From: an uncultured Bacilli bacterium
Lineage (GTDB): Bacteria > Bacillota_I > Bacilli_A > ML615J-28 > CAG-698
DNA: 27,491 bases
Reading direction: 5' to 3'
Assembly: GCA_947624315.1 (NCBI GenBank)
Contig: CANQJU010000004.1
Location: forward strand, 1-27,491
Numbering within the stretch: position 1 is the stretch's first letter; every line of letters begins with the position of its first letter. Made by a program: the position numbers and the translations under genes. The notes below the pieces were generated by a model. That model worked only from the letters and a program-made list of their open reading frames with translations. It was not told where the DNA came from and made no database searches. Positions 7,210-12,882 of the stretch are shown here, in pieces.

Positions 7210-7884
7210 GTGATTAAATGGTTTAAAAACTTAACAAAAGAAGGATTACAAAAATTGCTTTTCTTTGGTGTGCTTGTTTTGGTGATTGGAGTATTTATTT
7301 TAGCTTTTACTCTTGGTGGAGATAAACCACAAGTAGAAAAACCTAATGATGATAAAACTGAACAACCAACTAAACCAGGTGATGATGATCCCAACAAAGA
7401 ACCAAATGAAAATCAAGATCCTGTAGTAGAAATGTTCAAATCTCCTTGTGACTTAGAAAATTATGATGTATTTAGACTATATTATAGTTTAGATAGTGCA
7501 ACAGAAGAACAAGAAAAAGCTGTAATTCAATTCGGTTCAAAATATTTTTTAAGTAGAGGTATATCTTTAAAAGATCCTGATGATAAGGAATTTGATGTTT
7601 TAGCTAGTATGAGTGGAACAGTAATTGAAGTTAGTGAGAGTCCAATTTATGGAGTAACAGTTGTTATTGACCATGGTGATGGTTTTACAAGTGAATATAT
7701 TAGTTTATCAAAAGCTAGTGTTTCTGTTAAAGATACTGTTAAACAAGGTCAAAAGATAGGAGTATCAGGAAGTAATGAATATGATGCTCAAGCTTCAAAT
7801 CATGTGCATTTTAAAATAGCTAAGGATGGAGTTTATTACAATCCTTTAGATGTGTTAGGCAAAAAGAAATCCGAAATAAAATAA
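7210..7884 (+). CDS. spoIIQ: Stage II sporulation protein Q (degenerate LytM/M23 domain)
   Basis: SpoIIQ sits in the forespore membrane and binds SpoIIIAH across the intermembrane space, forming the Q-AH channel and zipper needed for engulfment and late forespore gene expression. The product has 224 residues: a membrane helix (about 15-36), a charged proline/asparagine-rich linker, and an M23/LytM fold from FDVLASMSGTVIEV through VVIDHGDGFTSEYISLS and VKQGQKIGVSGS to NHVHFKIAKDGVYYNP. The first zinc ligands of active M23 enzymes (HxGxD type) are replaced by SRGIS, while HVH remains, so it is probably a non-catalytic scaffold, like the B. subtilis protein, which also lost the ligand His. GTG 7210 is preferred over GTG 7201 because GAGGTGA (7198-7204) precedes it. 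Confidence 0.88.
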   Translation: MIKWFKNLTKEGLQKLLFFGVLVLVIGVFILAFTLGGDKPQVEKPNDDKTEQPTKPGDDDPNKEPNENQDPVVEMFKSPCDLENYDVFRLYYSLDSATEEQEKAVIQFGSKYFLSRGISLKDPDDKEFDVLASMSGTVIEVSESPIYGVTVVIDHGDGFTSEYISLSKASVSVKDTVKQGQKIGVSGSNEYDAQASNHVHFKIAKDGVYYNPLDVLGKKKSEIK

Positions 7885-7912
7885 ATCCAATTTTTAAAAA
7901 ATTGGATTTTTT
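7883..7912 (+). terminator. Terminator after spoIIQ
   Basis: AAATCCAATT (7883-7892) pairs with AATTGGATTT (7900-7909), followed by more T. It lies between convergent genes. Confidence 0.85.
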
Positions 7913-7922
7913 TATTTAAAAA

Positions 7923-7944
7923 GTGATAAGATTACTCTCATCAC
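7923..7944 (-). terminator. Terminator of the ABC ATPase gene overlapping its stop codons
   Basis: On the minus strand GTGATGAGA pairs with TCTTATCAC around loop GTAA, then TTTTT (7922-7918). The stem contains the tandem TGA TGA that ends the gene. Confidence 0.7.
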
Positions 7945-8831
7945 TCAATTCTCTTTTCTTTTAATTCTCTTAAGTTAACTAAATAAATGAATACTTTTTG
8001 CATAGGAACTTCCGATATTTTAATTAAATATTTTTGGAATTTTCTTATATCATCTTTATTAAGACGTTTACGAATGCAAACAGTTAAAGTATTGCTTCTT
8101 TTTTCAATACCAATAACTTTGATTCCATTAATCAATGATTTTAAAACTTCACTTTTACCAGTTAAATAGCGGAAGTTGTTTTTTATTTCTTCGTTAGTAA
8201 AATGTTCAATTAATTTTCCTTTATCTAAAAATAGAATTTTATCAAAAAGATAATCAATTTCATCAATATAATCAGATGCTATAATAATTGTTCTTGGATA
8301 TCTTTCATGATGAACATATAAATAATTAAAAAAGTCATAACGATCTTTAATATCAACACCATTTATTGTTTCATCAAATAAAGTAATATTAGCAAGAGAA
8401 GCTAAGGATATAATCCCTGACAATAATTTTTTTTGATTTTCGCGAAGTTTTCCATAAATCGTGGAAGGATTTATGTCAAAGTGATCTAAAAGCTTATAGG
8501 CATAGTAATTATCCCATTTAGGGAATTTATTAGCCATTTTATTAAAAATAGTTTTAACAGGTGAAATAGCTGAAAAATGATGTCCTTTAGAAATGAAACA
8601 TATTTTTGATGACATGAAATGTTTTCGAGAAAGAACCTCGCCATCTAAATACACATTGCCTTCAGATGAGTAATATTTTGCTGTCAATAGCTTCAATAGT
8701 GTATCTTTTCCGGAGTCACTTTTTCCAACAATCCCATATATTTTATTATCTAAAAAATTATAACTAAAATTTTTAATAGAATTGTGATTTTGATTAATTT
8801 TTGTTATATTGTCGCACACTAAAACTGACAT
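7941..8831 (-). CDS. ABC transporter ATP-binding protein with degenerate nucleotide-site motifs
   Basis: A 296-residue ABC-type ATPase of the YtrB/EcsA-like kind, with a C-terminal extension of about 80 residues. The fold is clear, but motifs are eroded. The Walker A is GKSDSGKDT (36-44), with Asp43 where Ser/Thr should bind magnesium. The Q-loop glutamine is not visible in FISKGHHF. The signature is LRENQKKLL (129-137) instead of LSxGQ. Walker B ITLFDE (149-154) keeps the catalytic Glu154, and the switch His is replaced in IASDYIDE. No permease gene is adjacent. An AGGTGAT site precedes the ATG. It ends in TGA TGA, the only TGA stop in the window. It lies between spoIIQ and spoIIID, and shares their intergenic control space. 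Function is unknown; it may be a low-activity or regulatory ATPase. Confidence 0.75.
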   Translation of the reverse strand: MSVLVCDNITKINQNHNSIKNFSYNFLDNKIYGIVGKSDSGKDTLLKLLTAKYYSSEGNVYLDGEVLSRKHFMSSKICFISKGHHFSAISPVKTIFNKMANKFPKWDNYYAYKLLDHFDINPSTIYGKLRENQKKLLSGIISLASLANITLFDETINGVDIKDRYDFFNYLYVHHERYPRTIIIASDYIDEIDYLFDKILFLDKGKLIEHFTNEEIKNNFRYLTGKSEVLKSLINGIKVIGIEKRSNTLTVCIRKRLNKDDIRKFQKYLIKISEVPMQKVFIYLVNLRELKEKRIE

Positions 8832-8932
8832 TTAATCACCTAACTTCACTAACTTAAATATACACTTTTTTGAAAAAAAAGTCAATAATAAACCAATTAG
8901 GTTTTAAAAAACGATTAAAAAAATTTTTTTTG

Positions 8933-8940
8933 CATATATT
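8933..8940 (+). promoter_or_regulatory. Possible sigma-E -10 of spoIIID
   Basis: CATATATT matches the sigma-E -10 consensus CATACAMT in six of eight positions, 23 bases before the start codon. No good -35 is visible at the right distance, so support is weak; sigma-E control is expected from B. subtilis. Confidence 0.3.
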
Positions 8941-8962
8941 TGTTAGTGAAAGGAAGATAAAA

Positions 8963-9223
8963 ATGGAAAATAAAATTCGTTGCCGAGTTTTAGAAGAAGC
9001 AAATTTTTTTTTGAAAGAGAAAAGTACTGTTAGAGAAGTCGCTAAAAAGATGAAAGTAAGTAAAAGTACTGTTCATAAAGACTTTAAAGAGAGATTGCCT
9101 TTGATCGATAGAAATATTTTTAATAATGTTAATAATCTTTTAGAATACAATAAAAATATCCGTCACTTGCGAGGAGGAGAAGCAACTAAGCAATATTTTT
9201 TATCAAAGAAGAGTATTAGTTAA
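8963..9223 (+). CDS. spoIIID: Stage III sporulation protein D (transcription factor)
   Basis: SpoIIID is the mother-cell DNA-binding protein that reshapes the sigma-E regulon. The product is 86 residues, close to the usual 80-95. It has the helix-turn-helix STVREVAKKMKVSKSTVHKD and the near-invariant C-terminal segment LLEYNKNIRHLRGGEATKQY, which is diagnostic. ATG 8963 is chosen, not the upstream in-frame TTG at 8870, because AAAGGA (8949-8954) gives proper spacing and the protein then aligns with the family start. It is divergent from the ABC ATPase. In B. subtilis spoIIID follows spoIIQ in the same neighbourhood, so the order is kept with the ATPase gene inserted. Confidence 0.95.
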   Translation: MENKIRCRVLEEANFFLKEKSTVREVAKKMKVSKSTVHKDFKERLPLIDRNIFNNVNNLLEYNKNIRHLRGGEATKQYFLSKKSIS

Positions 9224-9252
9224 TTTTATTTGTAAAAGTGGATTATAAACGA

Positions 9253-9277
9253 AAAAAGGGGCTTATATGCCCTTTTT
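9253..9277. terminator. Bidirectional terminator between spoIIID and the YigZ gene
   Basis: AAAAAGGG (9253-9260) pairs with CCCTTTTT (9270-9277) around a nine-base loop. A runs on one side and T runs on the other let it serve both convergent genes. Confidence 0.8.
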
Positions 9278-9279
9278 AA

Positions 9280-9888
9280 TTATAATGCTTTGAGATATTC
9301 TCTTAAAATCTTAATTTGTATTTCATTTTTAGTTATAGAGACTAAATCTTTAGATATATTATTAAATAAATCCTTAGGAAGTTCATAAACCAAAGTTACA
9401 AGAGTTGAAAAAGATTTTGATACTTGCTTTAGATTTACTAAATATTTAGTTACTTGATTAATAAAAGCATAGGGGAAAGTTATTTCCATTTCTAGGCAAT
9501 CTACTAGGGAGTAAGTTTTTATGGTCGTTAAAGTGTTAGCTACGCTTGATGAATAAGCTCTAACTAATCCTCCAGCTCCCAGTTTTATTCCTCCAAAATA
9601 ACGTGTGACAACAGCTAAAACATTAGTTAGTTCATTTTTTTTCAAAACATCGTATATAACTACTCCAGCTGTTTGACTTGGTTCACCATCATCACTAAAT
9701 TTAATCACTTCTCCCAAGTTACCTAAAATATAAGCATAGCAATGATGAGTTGCATCATAGTATTTTTTACGAATATTACTTAAATTATTATTGACTTCAT
9801 CAATACTATTAACAGGTAAAAGAGTACAAATAAATTCGCTTTTTTGGATTGTTTGAGTTGTCTCATAAATTTCTTTTATTGTTTTCAC
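9280..9888 (-). CDS. YigZ/IMPACT family protein (UPF0029)
   Basis: A 202-residue member of the YigZ/YvyE/IMPACT family, linked to translation-related stress control but without an established reaction. The N-terminal domain shows KSEFICTLLPV, the family core THHCYAYILG, SDDGEPSQTAGVVIYDVL, and the hallmark VVTRYFGGIKLGAGGLVRAYSSSV near residues 98-121. A ferredoxin-like C-terminal domain follows. The start is GTG, preceded on the minus strand by TTGGTGAAG. Length is normal. The gene shares a 133-base divergent promoter region with the CCA-enzyme homologue. Confidence 0.93.
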   Translation of the reverse strand: MKTIKEIYETTQTIQKSEFICTLLPVNSIDEVNNNLSNIRKKYYDATHHCYAYILGNLGEVIKFSDDGEPSQTAGVVIYDVLKKNELTNVLAVVTRYFGGIKLGAGGLVRAYSSSVANTLTTIKTYSLVDCLEMEITFPYAFINQVTKYLVNLKQVSKSFSTLVTLVYELPKDLFNNISKDLVSITKNEIQIKILREYLKAL

Positions 9889-9906
9889 TAATCTTCACCA
9901 AATATT

Positions 9907-9935
9907 ATTATAAAATAAAAAAAAAATAATTCCAA
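9907..9935 (-). promoter_or_regulatory. Sigma-A promoter of the YigZ gene
   Basis: On the minus strand TTGGAA (9935-9930), a 17-base spacer and TATAAT (9912-9907). Start near 9900, just before the SD site. Confidence 0.65.
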
Positions 9936-9976
9936 GAAAAAAACAAAAAAAGATAGTAAAATAATGTTTTTTAAGG

Positions 9977-9982
9977 TATAAT
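9977..9982 (+). promoter_or_regulatory. -10 element of the CCA-like/yhaM operon
   Basis: TATAAT at 9977-9982, 39 bases before the start codon. No clear -35 lies 17 bases upstream, so the promoter rests on the -10 alone. Confidence 0.4.
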
Positions 9983-10021
9983 TATTTAAAATAGAATAAA
10001 AATTTTTTGTAGAGGTTTTTT

Positions 10022-11509
10022 ATGGGTCAGGATTCTAAAATTTTATTTCAAAAAGGTAATGAATTAATACATTTAATTAATAGCAAATGCTTTGAAGCAT
10101 ATTATACAGGAGAAACTGTCAGAAACTTTCTTTTAAGCCAAGAAGTTAAAAATATTGACATTTCCACAAACGCCTCCATGGAATATTTAGAAAAAATAAT
10201 TGGGGAAGCAAGGAATGTTAAAAAGAGTGATGATGCTTTAATAATGACATATCAAGATATTACTTTTACTTTTACTCCCTTTTTAAAGGAAATTAGAGAT
10301 AACAAAGGAAAAGTAGTATATTGCGAAAGTGATAGCATTATGGATGACATCAATAGAAGAACCTTCACAATTGATGCTATTGCAATGGATGCTAATAGTA
10401 ATTTTGTTGATACATATGGAGGCCTAAAGGATTTAACCCGTAAAAAAATACGCTTTATTGGCAAAGGAAAAACTAAAATAATTGATAATCCTTTTAGCTC
10501 ACTTGAAGCGATTAAATTAGTTAGTACATTAGGATTTGACCTTGATCATAATACTTTAAAAGATATTAAAAATAGTCATGCTTTAAAAAATATTAGTTTT
10601 GAAGATATGTTACCATATCTTGATGATATTTTAAGAGGAGATTATTTAAGACTAGCTGTTGGTTACATTTATGCAACTGGCCTATATAAAGATATTCCTA
10701 TTTTAGGAGAAGAGCTTTTAACTTTATCTAAAAAATATCAAAAAATACCTCATGATATGTTAATCGCTAAAGCTTTAACTCGCTATGAGGATATCGATGA
10801 TGATTTATTAAATATTTGTGATAATCCTGTGAAAATCAAAAAGGTTGTTGAACTAGCCATTGTTACTCCTAAAAGTGAATACGATGATATCTTACTTTTT
10901 AACTATGGAAAAGAAATTGCTGTTTTAGCCAATCAAGTTAATGCTTTATTAGGAAATACTAATAAATGCAAATCGTTAATAGAAGATAGATATGATAATT
11001 TACCAATCAAAAGAGTTTGTGACTTGCAATATAAGGGAGAAAATATTTTAAAGGAATATCCCAATATTGATGGTGAATTAATCTACTCAATTATAGACGA
11101 TGTTAAATATAATGTTCTAACAAAGAAAATTAATAATAATTATAATGAAATAAAAGATTTTGTTAATGAATTGATAAATAATATTTTCAAACAAGAATCT
11201 TTAAAAAGGAAAACACTTGTTTTACCAAAAACAAATATTTTACAAGAAAACAAGTTTGTTGAATACGAAAAACAATTGATGGAACTAACAAGTGATGAAC
11301 GTATTGCTTATGAAGCCATGGAAAATGAATTAAATAGTGATATTGATGCTCTAATGCAAAAATATTATGAAGCTTTAGAAAAGATAGAAATTGATTCCAT
11401 TGAAAAAGAAACTCTTTCTAAAAAGGTACGCAATTCATATAAAAAATTATTAATAAATACATTAGAAAAATACAAAATATTAAGGGAGAACAAAAATGAG
11501 CAAAATTAA
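10022..11509 (+). CDS. Catalytically degenerate CCA-adding enzyme/poly(A) polymerase homologue
   Basis: A 495-residue protein with the layout of class II tRNA nucleotidyltransferases: a nucleotidyltransferase head, an RNA-binding neck/body, and an extra charged coiled-coil-like tail from about residue 400. Family landmarks are recognisable but altered. GGxVRD reads GETVRN (30-35), the metal-binding DxD reads NID (44-46), RRDFTINA reads RRTFTIDA (112-119), and the nucleobase-selecting EDxxR reads DNPFS (155-159). GGLKDL (133-138) is intact. Loss of one catalytic Asp and of the selecting Arg suggests no normal CCA addition. It overlaps the exoribonuclease gene yhaM by 14 bases, which hints at a role in RNA 3'-end handling. 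The AGAGG at 10011-10015 sets the ATG. Whether a functional cca exists elsewhere is unknown. Confidence 0.75.
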   Translation: MGQDSKILFQKGNELIHLINSKCFEAYYTGETVRNFLLSQEVKNIDISTNASMEYLEKIIGEARNVKKSDDALIMTYQDITFTFTPFLKEIRDNKGKVVYCESDSIMDDINRRTFTIDAIAMDANSNFVDTYGGLKDLTRKKIRFIGKGKTKIIDNPFSSLEAIKLVSTLGFDLDHNTLKDIKNSHALKNISFEDMLPYLDDILRGDYLRLAVGYIYATGLYKDIPILGEELLTLSKKYQKIPHDMLIAKALTRYEDIDDDLLNICDNPVKIKKVVELAIVTPKSEYDDILLFNYGKEIAVLANQVNALLGNTNKCKSLIEDRYDNLPIKRVCDLQYKGENILKEYPNIDGELIYSIIDDVKYNVLTKKINNNYNEIKDFVNELINNIFKQESLKRKTLVLPKTNILQENKFVEYEKQLMELTSDERIAYEAMENELNSDIDALMQKYYEALEKIEIDSIEKETLSKKVRNSYKKLLINTLEKYKILRENKNEQN

Positions 11510-12449
11510 AGATTATAGTCCTGGCGATAAAGCCACACTTGTTTTGAGATTTTCCGATGTTCAAATCAGAAAAACCACAGCTAATCAAGATTATGCCAGT
11601 CTTTTAGGATATGATGGAAAAGACTTTATCGAAACAAAAATTTGGTCATTAGCTGATGATAAAAAAGAAATCCTTAAAAACGGAGAAATATATTGTGCTA
11701 GTGGAACAATGAAAGATTATCAAGGAAAAATGCAATTCAATGTTAGTGACTTTCGTTTAGTTACAGAAGAAGAAATGAAAGAAAATGATTTAAGTCGTGA
11801 TGATTTTTATGAATATGCTAAATTGGATGTTGAAACCCTTGAAGATATTATAACTGAATATGTGGAGAGAATTGAAAATAAAATTTTAAAAGAAATGGTA
11901 GTTGCTTTAATCAAAGAGCATTACAATGAATACTTTTTACATCCTGCAGCTTTGAGCATACATCATAATTACTACTCTGGTTTAGCATATCATGTATATT
12001 CAATGTTGACATTAAGCGATGCTTATTTAAGACTATATCCATTTTTAAACAAAGATTTAGTTTATGCTGGCATTATTTTACATGACATTGGTAAATTAAT
12101 AGAGCTTAGTGGTCCGAAAGGAACTGAATATACCAAAGAAGGTAATTTATTAGGCCATATATCAATTGCTTCTAATTTGATATATGCTAAAGCTTTATCT
12201 TTAGGATATGAAAAAACAGATGAAGTTTTATCATTAATGCATATCATTTTATCACATCATGGATTGAATGAATATGGATCACCTAAAGAGCCACAAATGG
12301 CAGAAGCAGCTTTAATCTTTTTACTTGATTATTCTGATTCTCGTATGGCAGCTTTAGAAAAAGAAATACCTAATGTCCAAAAGGGAGAATTTTCTAATCC
12401 AATCAATGCTTTTGATCGAAAAAGCTTCTATGTACCGGATATAAAATAG
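11496..12449 (+). CDS. yhaM: 3'-5' exoribonuclease YhaM (OB fold plus HD domain)
   Basis: YhaM degrades RNA and single-stranded DNA from the 3' end and trims transcripts left by other nucleases. The 317-residue product has an N-terminal OB-fold (VLRFSDVQIRKTTANQDYAS, GEIYCASGTMKDYQGKMQF) and a C-terminal HD hydrolase domain. Metal ligands visible are SIHHNYYSGLAYHVYSM, ILHDIGK (the HD pair) and LSHHGLNEYGSP. GGGAG upstream and the 14-base overlap with the preceding gene indicate coupled translation. In B. subtilis yhaM lies near prsA (prsA-yhaL-yhaM), and here the PrsA-like gene is also next, beyond an RNA-bearing gap. No clear terminator follows the TAG stop. Confidence 0.93.
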   Translation: MSKIKDYSPGDKATLVLRFSDVQIRKTTANQDYASLLGYDGKDFIETKIWSLADDKKEILKNGEIYCASGTMKDYQGKMQFNVSDFRLVTEEEMKENDLSRDDFYEYAKLDVETLEDIITEYVERIENKILKEMVVALIKEHYNEYFLHPAALSIHHNYYSGLAYHVYSMLTLSDAYLRLYPFLNKDLVYAGIILHDIGKLIELSGPKGTEYTKEGNLLGHISIASNLIYAKALSLGYEKTDEVLSLMHIILSHHGLNEYGSPKEPQMAEAALIFLLDYSDSRMAALEKEIPNVQKGEFSNPINAFDRKSFYVPDIK

Positions 12450-12514
12450 TTTTCCCTAATATTAGACATCTTTCGACAATCTTTGACAAAATAATTTATT
12501 TTTCTTGTTTTTTT

Positions 12515-12545
12515 GCATAAATAATTAATTAAAAAACATAAAATA
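12515..12545 (+). promoter_or_regulatory. Possible sigma-G-type promoter upstream of the candidate small RNA
   Basis: GCATA (12515-12519), 17 bases, then CATAAAATA (12537-12545), close to the sigma-G pattern GHATR-N17/18-CATNHTA with one mismatch. The flanks are almost pure A/T, which weakens the match. Confidence 0.25.
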
Positions 12546-12590
12546 TTTTTAAAAAGTTAAAAAATATTTTTAATTATTAAAAAAAGGATA

Positions 12591-12596
12591 TATAAT
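12591..12596 (+). promoter_or_regulatory. -10 element of the candidate small RNA
   Basis: TATAAT at 12591-12596 would place the RNA 5' end near 12602, at the base of its first hairpin. The -35 position (TTTTAA, 12568-12573) is poor. Confidence 0.45.
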
Positions 12597-12600
12597 ATAA

Positions 12601-12711
12601 TTGTCTTTGATAGACAAGTTCACTAATACCCTCTCTCATTTGTGAACAAACCCTAATTCCCTATTCCTAACAAAAAGATAGAAAGTAATATTTCTATCTT
12701 TTTCCTTTTTT
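12601..12711 (+). ncRNA. Candidate small regulatory RNA with C-rich loops
   Basis: In the 433-base gene-free gap between yhaM and the PrsA-like gene, about 110 bases fold into three consecutive hairpins. Hairpin 1 is TTGTCT/AGACAA (12601-12606, 12612-12617). Hairpin 2 is GTTCAC/GTGAAC (12618-12623, 12642-12647), with an 18-base loop displaying CCCTCTCTC. Next is an unpaired stretch with CCC at 12651-12653, CCC at 12659-12661 and CC at 12666-12667. The third is a perfect 13-bp terminator hairpin (12672-12684, 12691-12703) followed by T runs. C-rich unpaired runs in a T/A-rich genome are typical of small RNAs that pair with SD sites (RsaE/RoxS type). No open reading frame with a ribosome site is present. 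Layout also recalls the sporulation RNA CsfG, but I cannot align it. Confidence 0.6.
12672..12711 (+). terminator. Terminator of the candidate small RNA
   Basis: AAAAAGATAGAAA (12672-12684) and TTTCTATCTTTTT (12691-12703) are exact complements around GTAATA, then CC and six T. Confidence 0.85.
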
Positions 12712-12785
12712 ATTAGAAAAAATATCATATTAATTGTTATAATATTGTGATAAGAATAATTAAACACCAATAAGTAAAAAAAATG

Positions 12786-12814
12786 TTTACTTTTTGGAAA
12801 AAAAGTAGTATAAT
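12786..12814 (+). promoter_or_regulatory. Sigma-A promoter of the PrsA-like gene
   Basis: TTTACT (12786-12791), a 17-base spacer and TATAAT (12809-12814). The mRNA would begin near 12821, directly followed by a 7-bp hairpin, TGCAATT (12827-12833) with AATTGCA (12841-12847), that may protect the 5' end. Confidence 0.65.
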
Positions 12815-12882
12815 ACATACGTTAATTGCAATTTGTTAATAATTGCATCATTTATCATAAAAATTTAAAGGAGCATGAAATT

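Noticed and set aside
7938..7943. TGA read as tryptophan (Mollicutes code)
   Set aside because: The standard-code frames in the window give full-length family proteins with TGG for Trp, and TGA TGA here falls at the natural end of the ABC protein and inside its terminator.
8870..8962. N-terminal extension of spoIIID from an upstream TTG
   Set aside because: It lacks a ribosome site, adds residues not found in the family, and overlaps the divergent promoter region.
12483..12488. Perfect TTGACA after yhaM as a promoter -35
   Set aside because: No -10 element at 16-18 bases downstream.
12636..12818. Minus-strand frame of 60 codons in the yhaM-prsA gap
   Set aside because: It crosses the terminator hairpin and the promoter, is rich in Phe/Ile/Lys from A/T runs and has no ribosome site.
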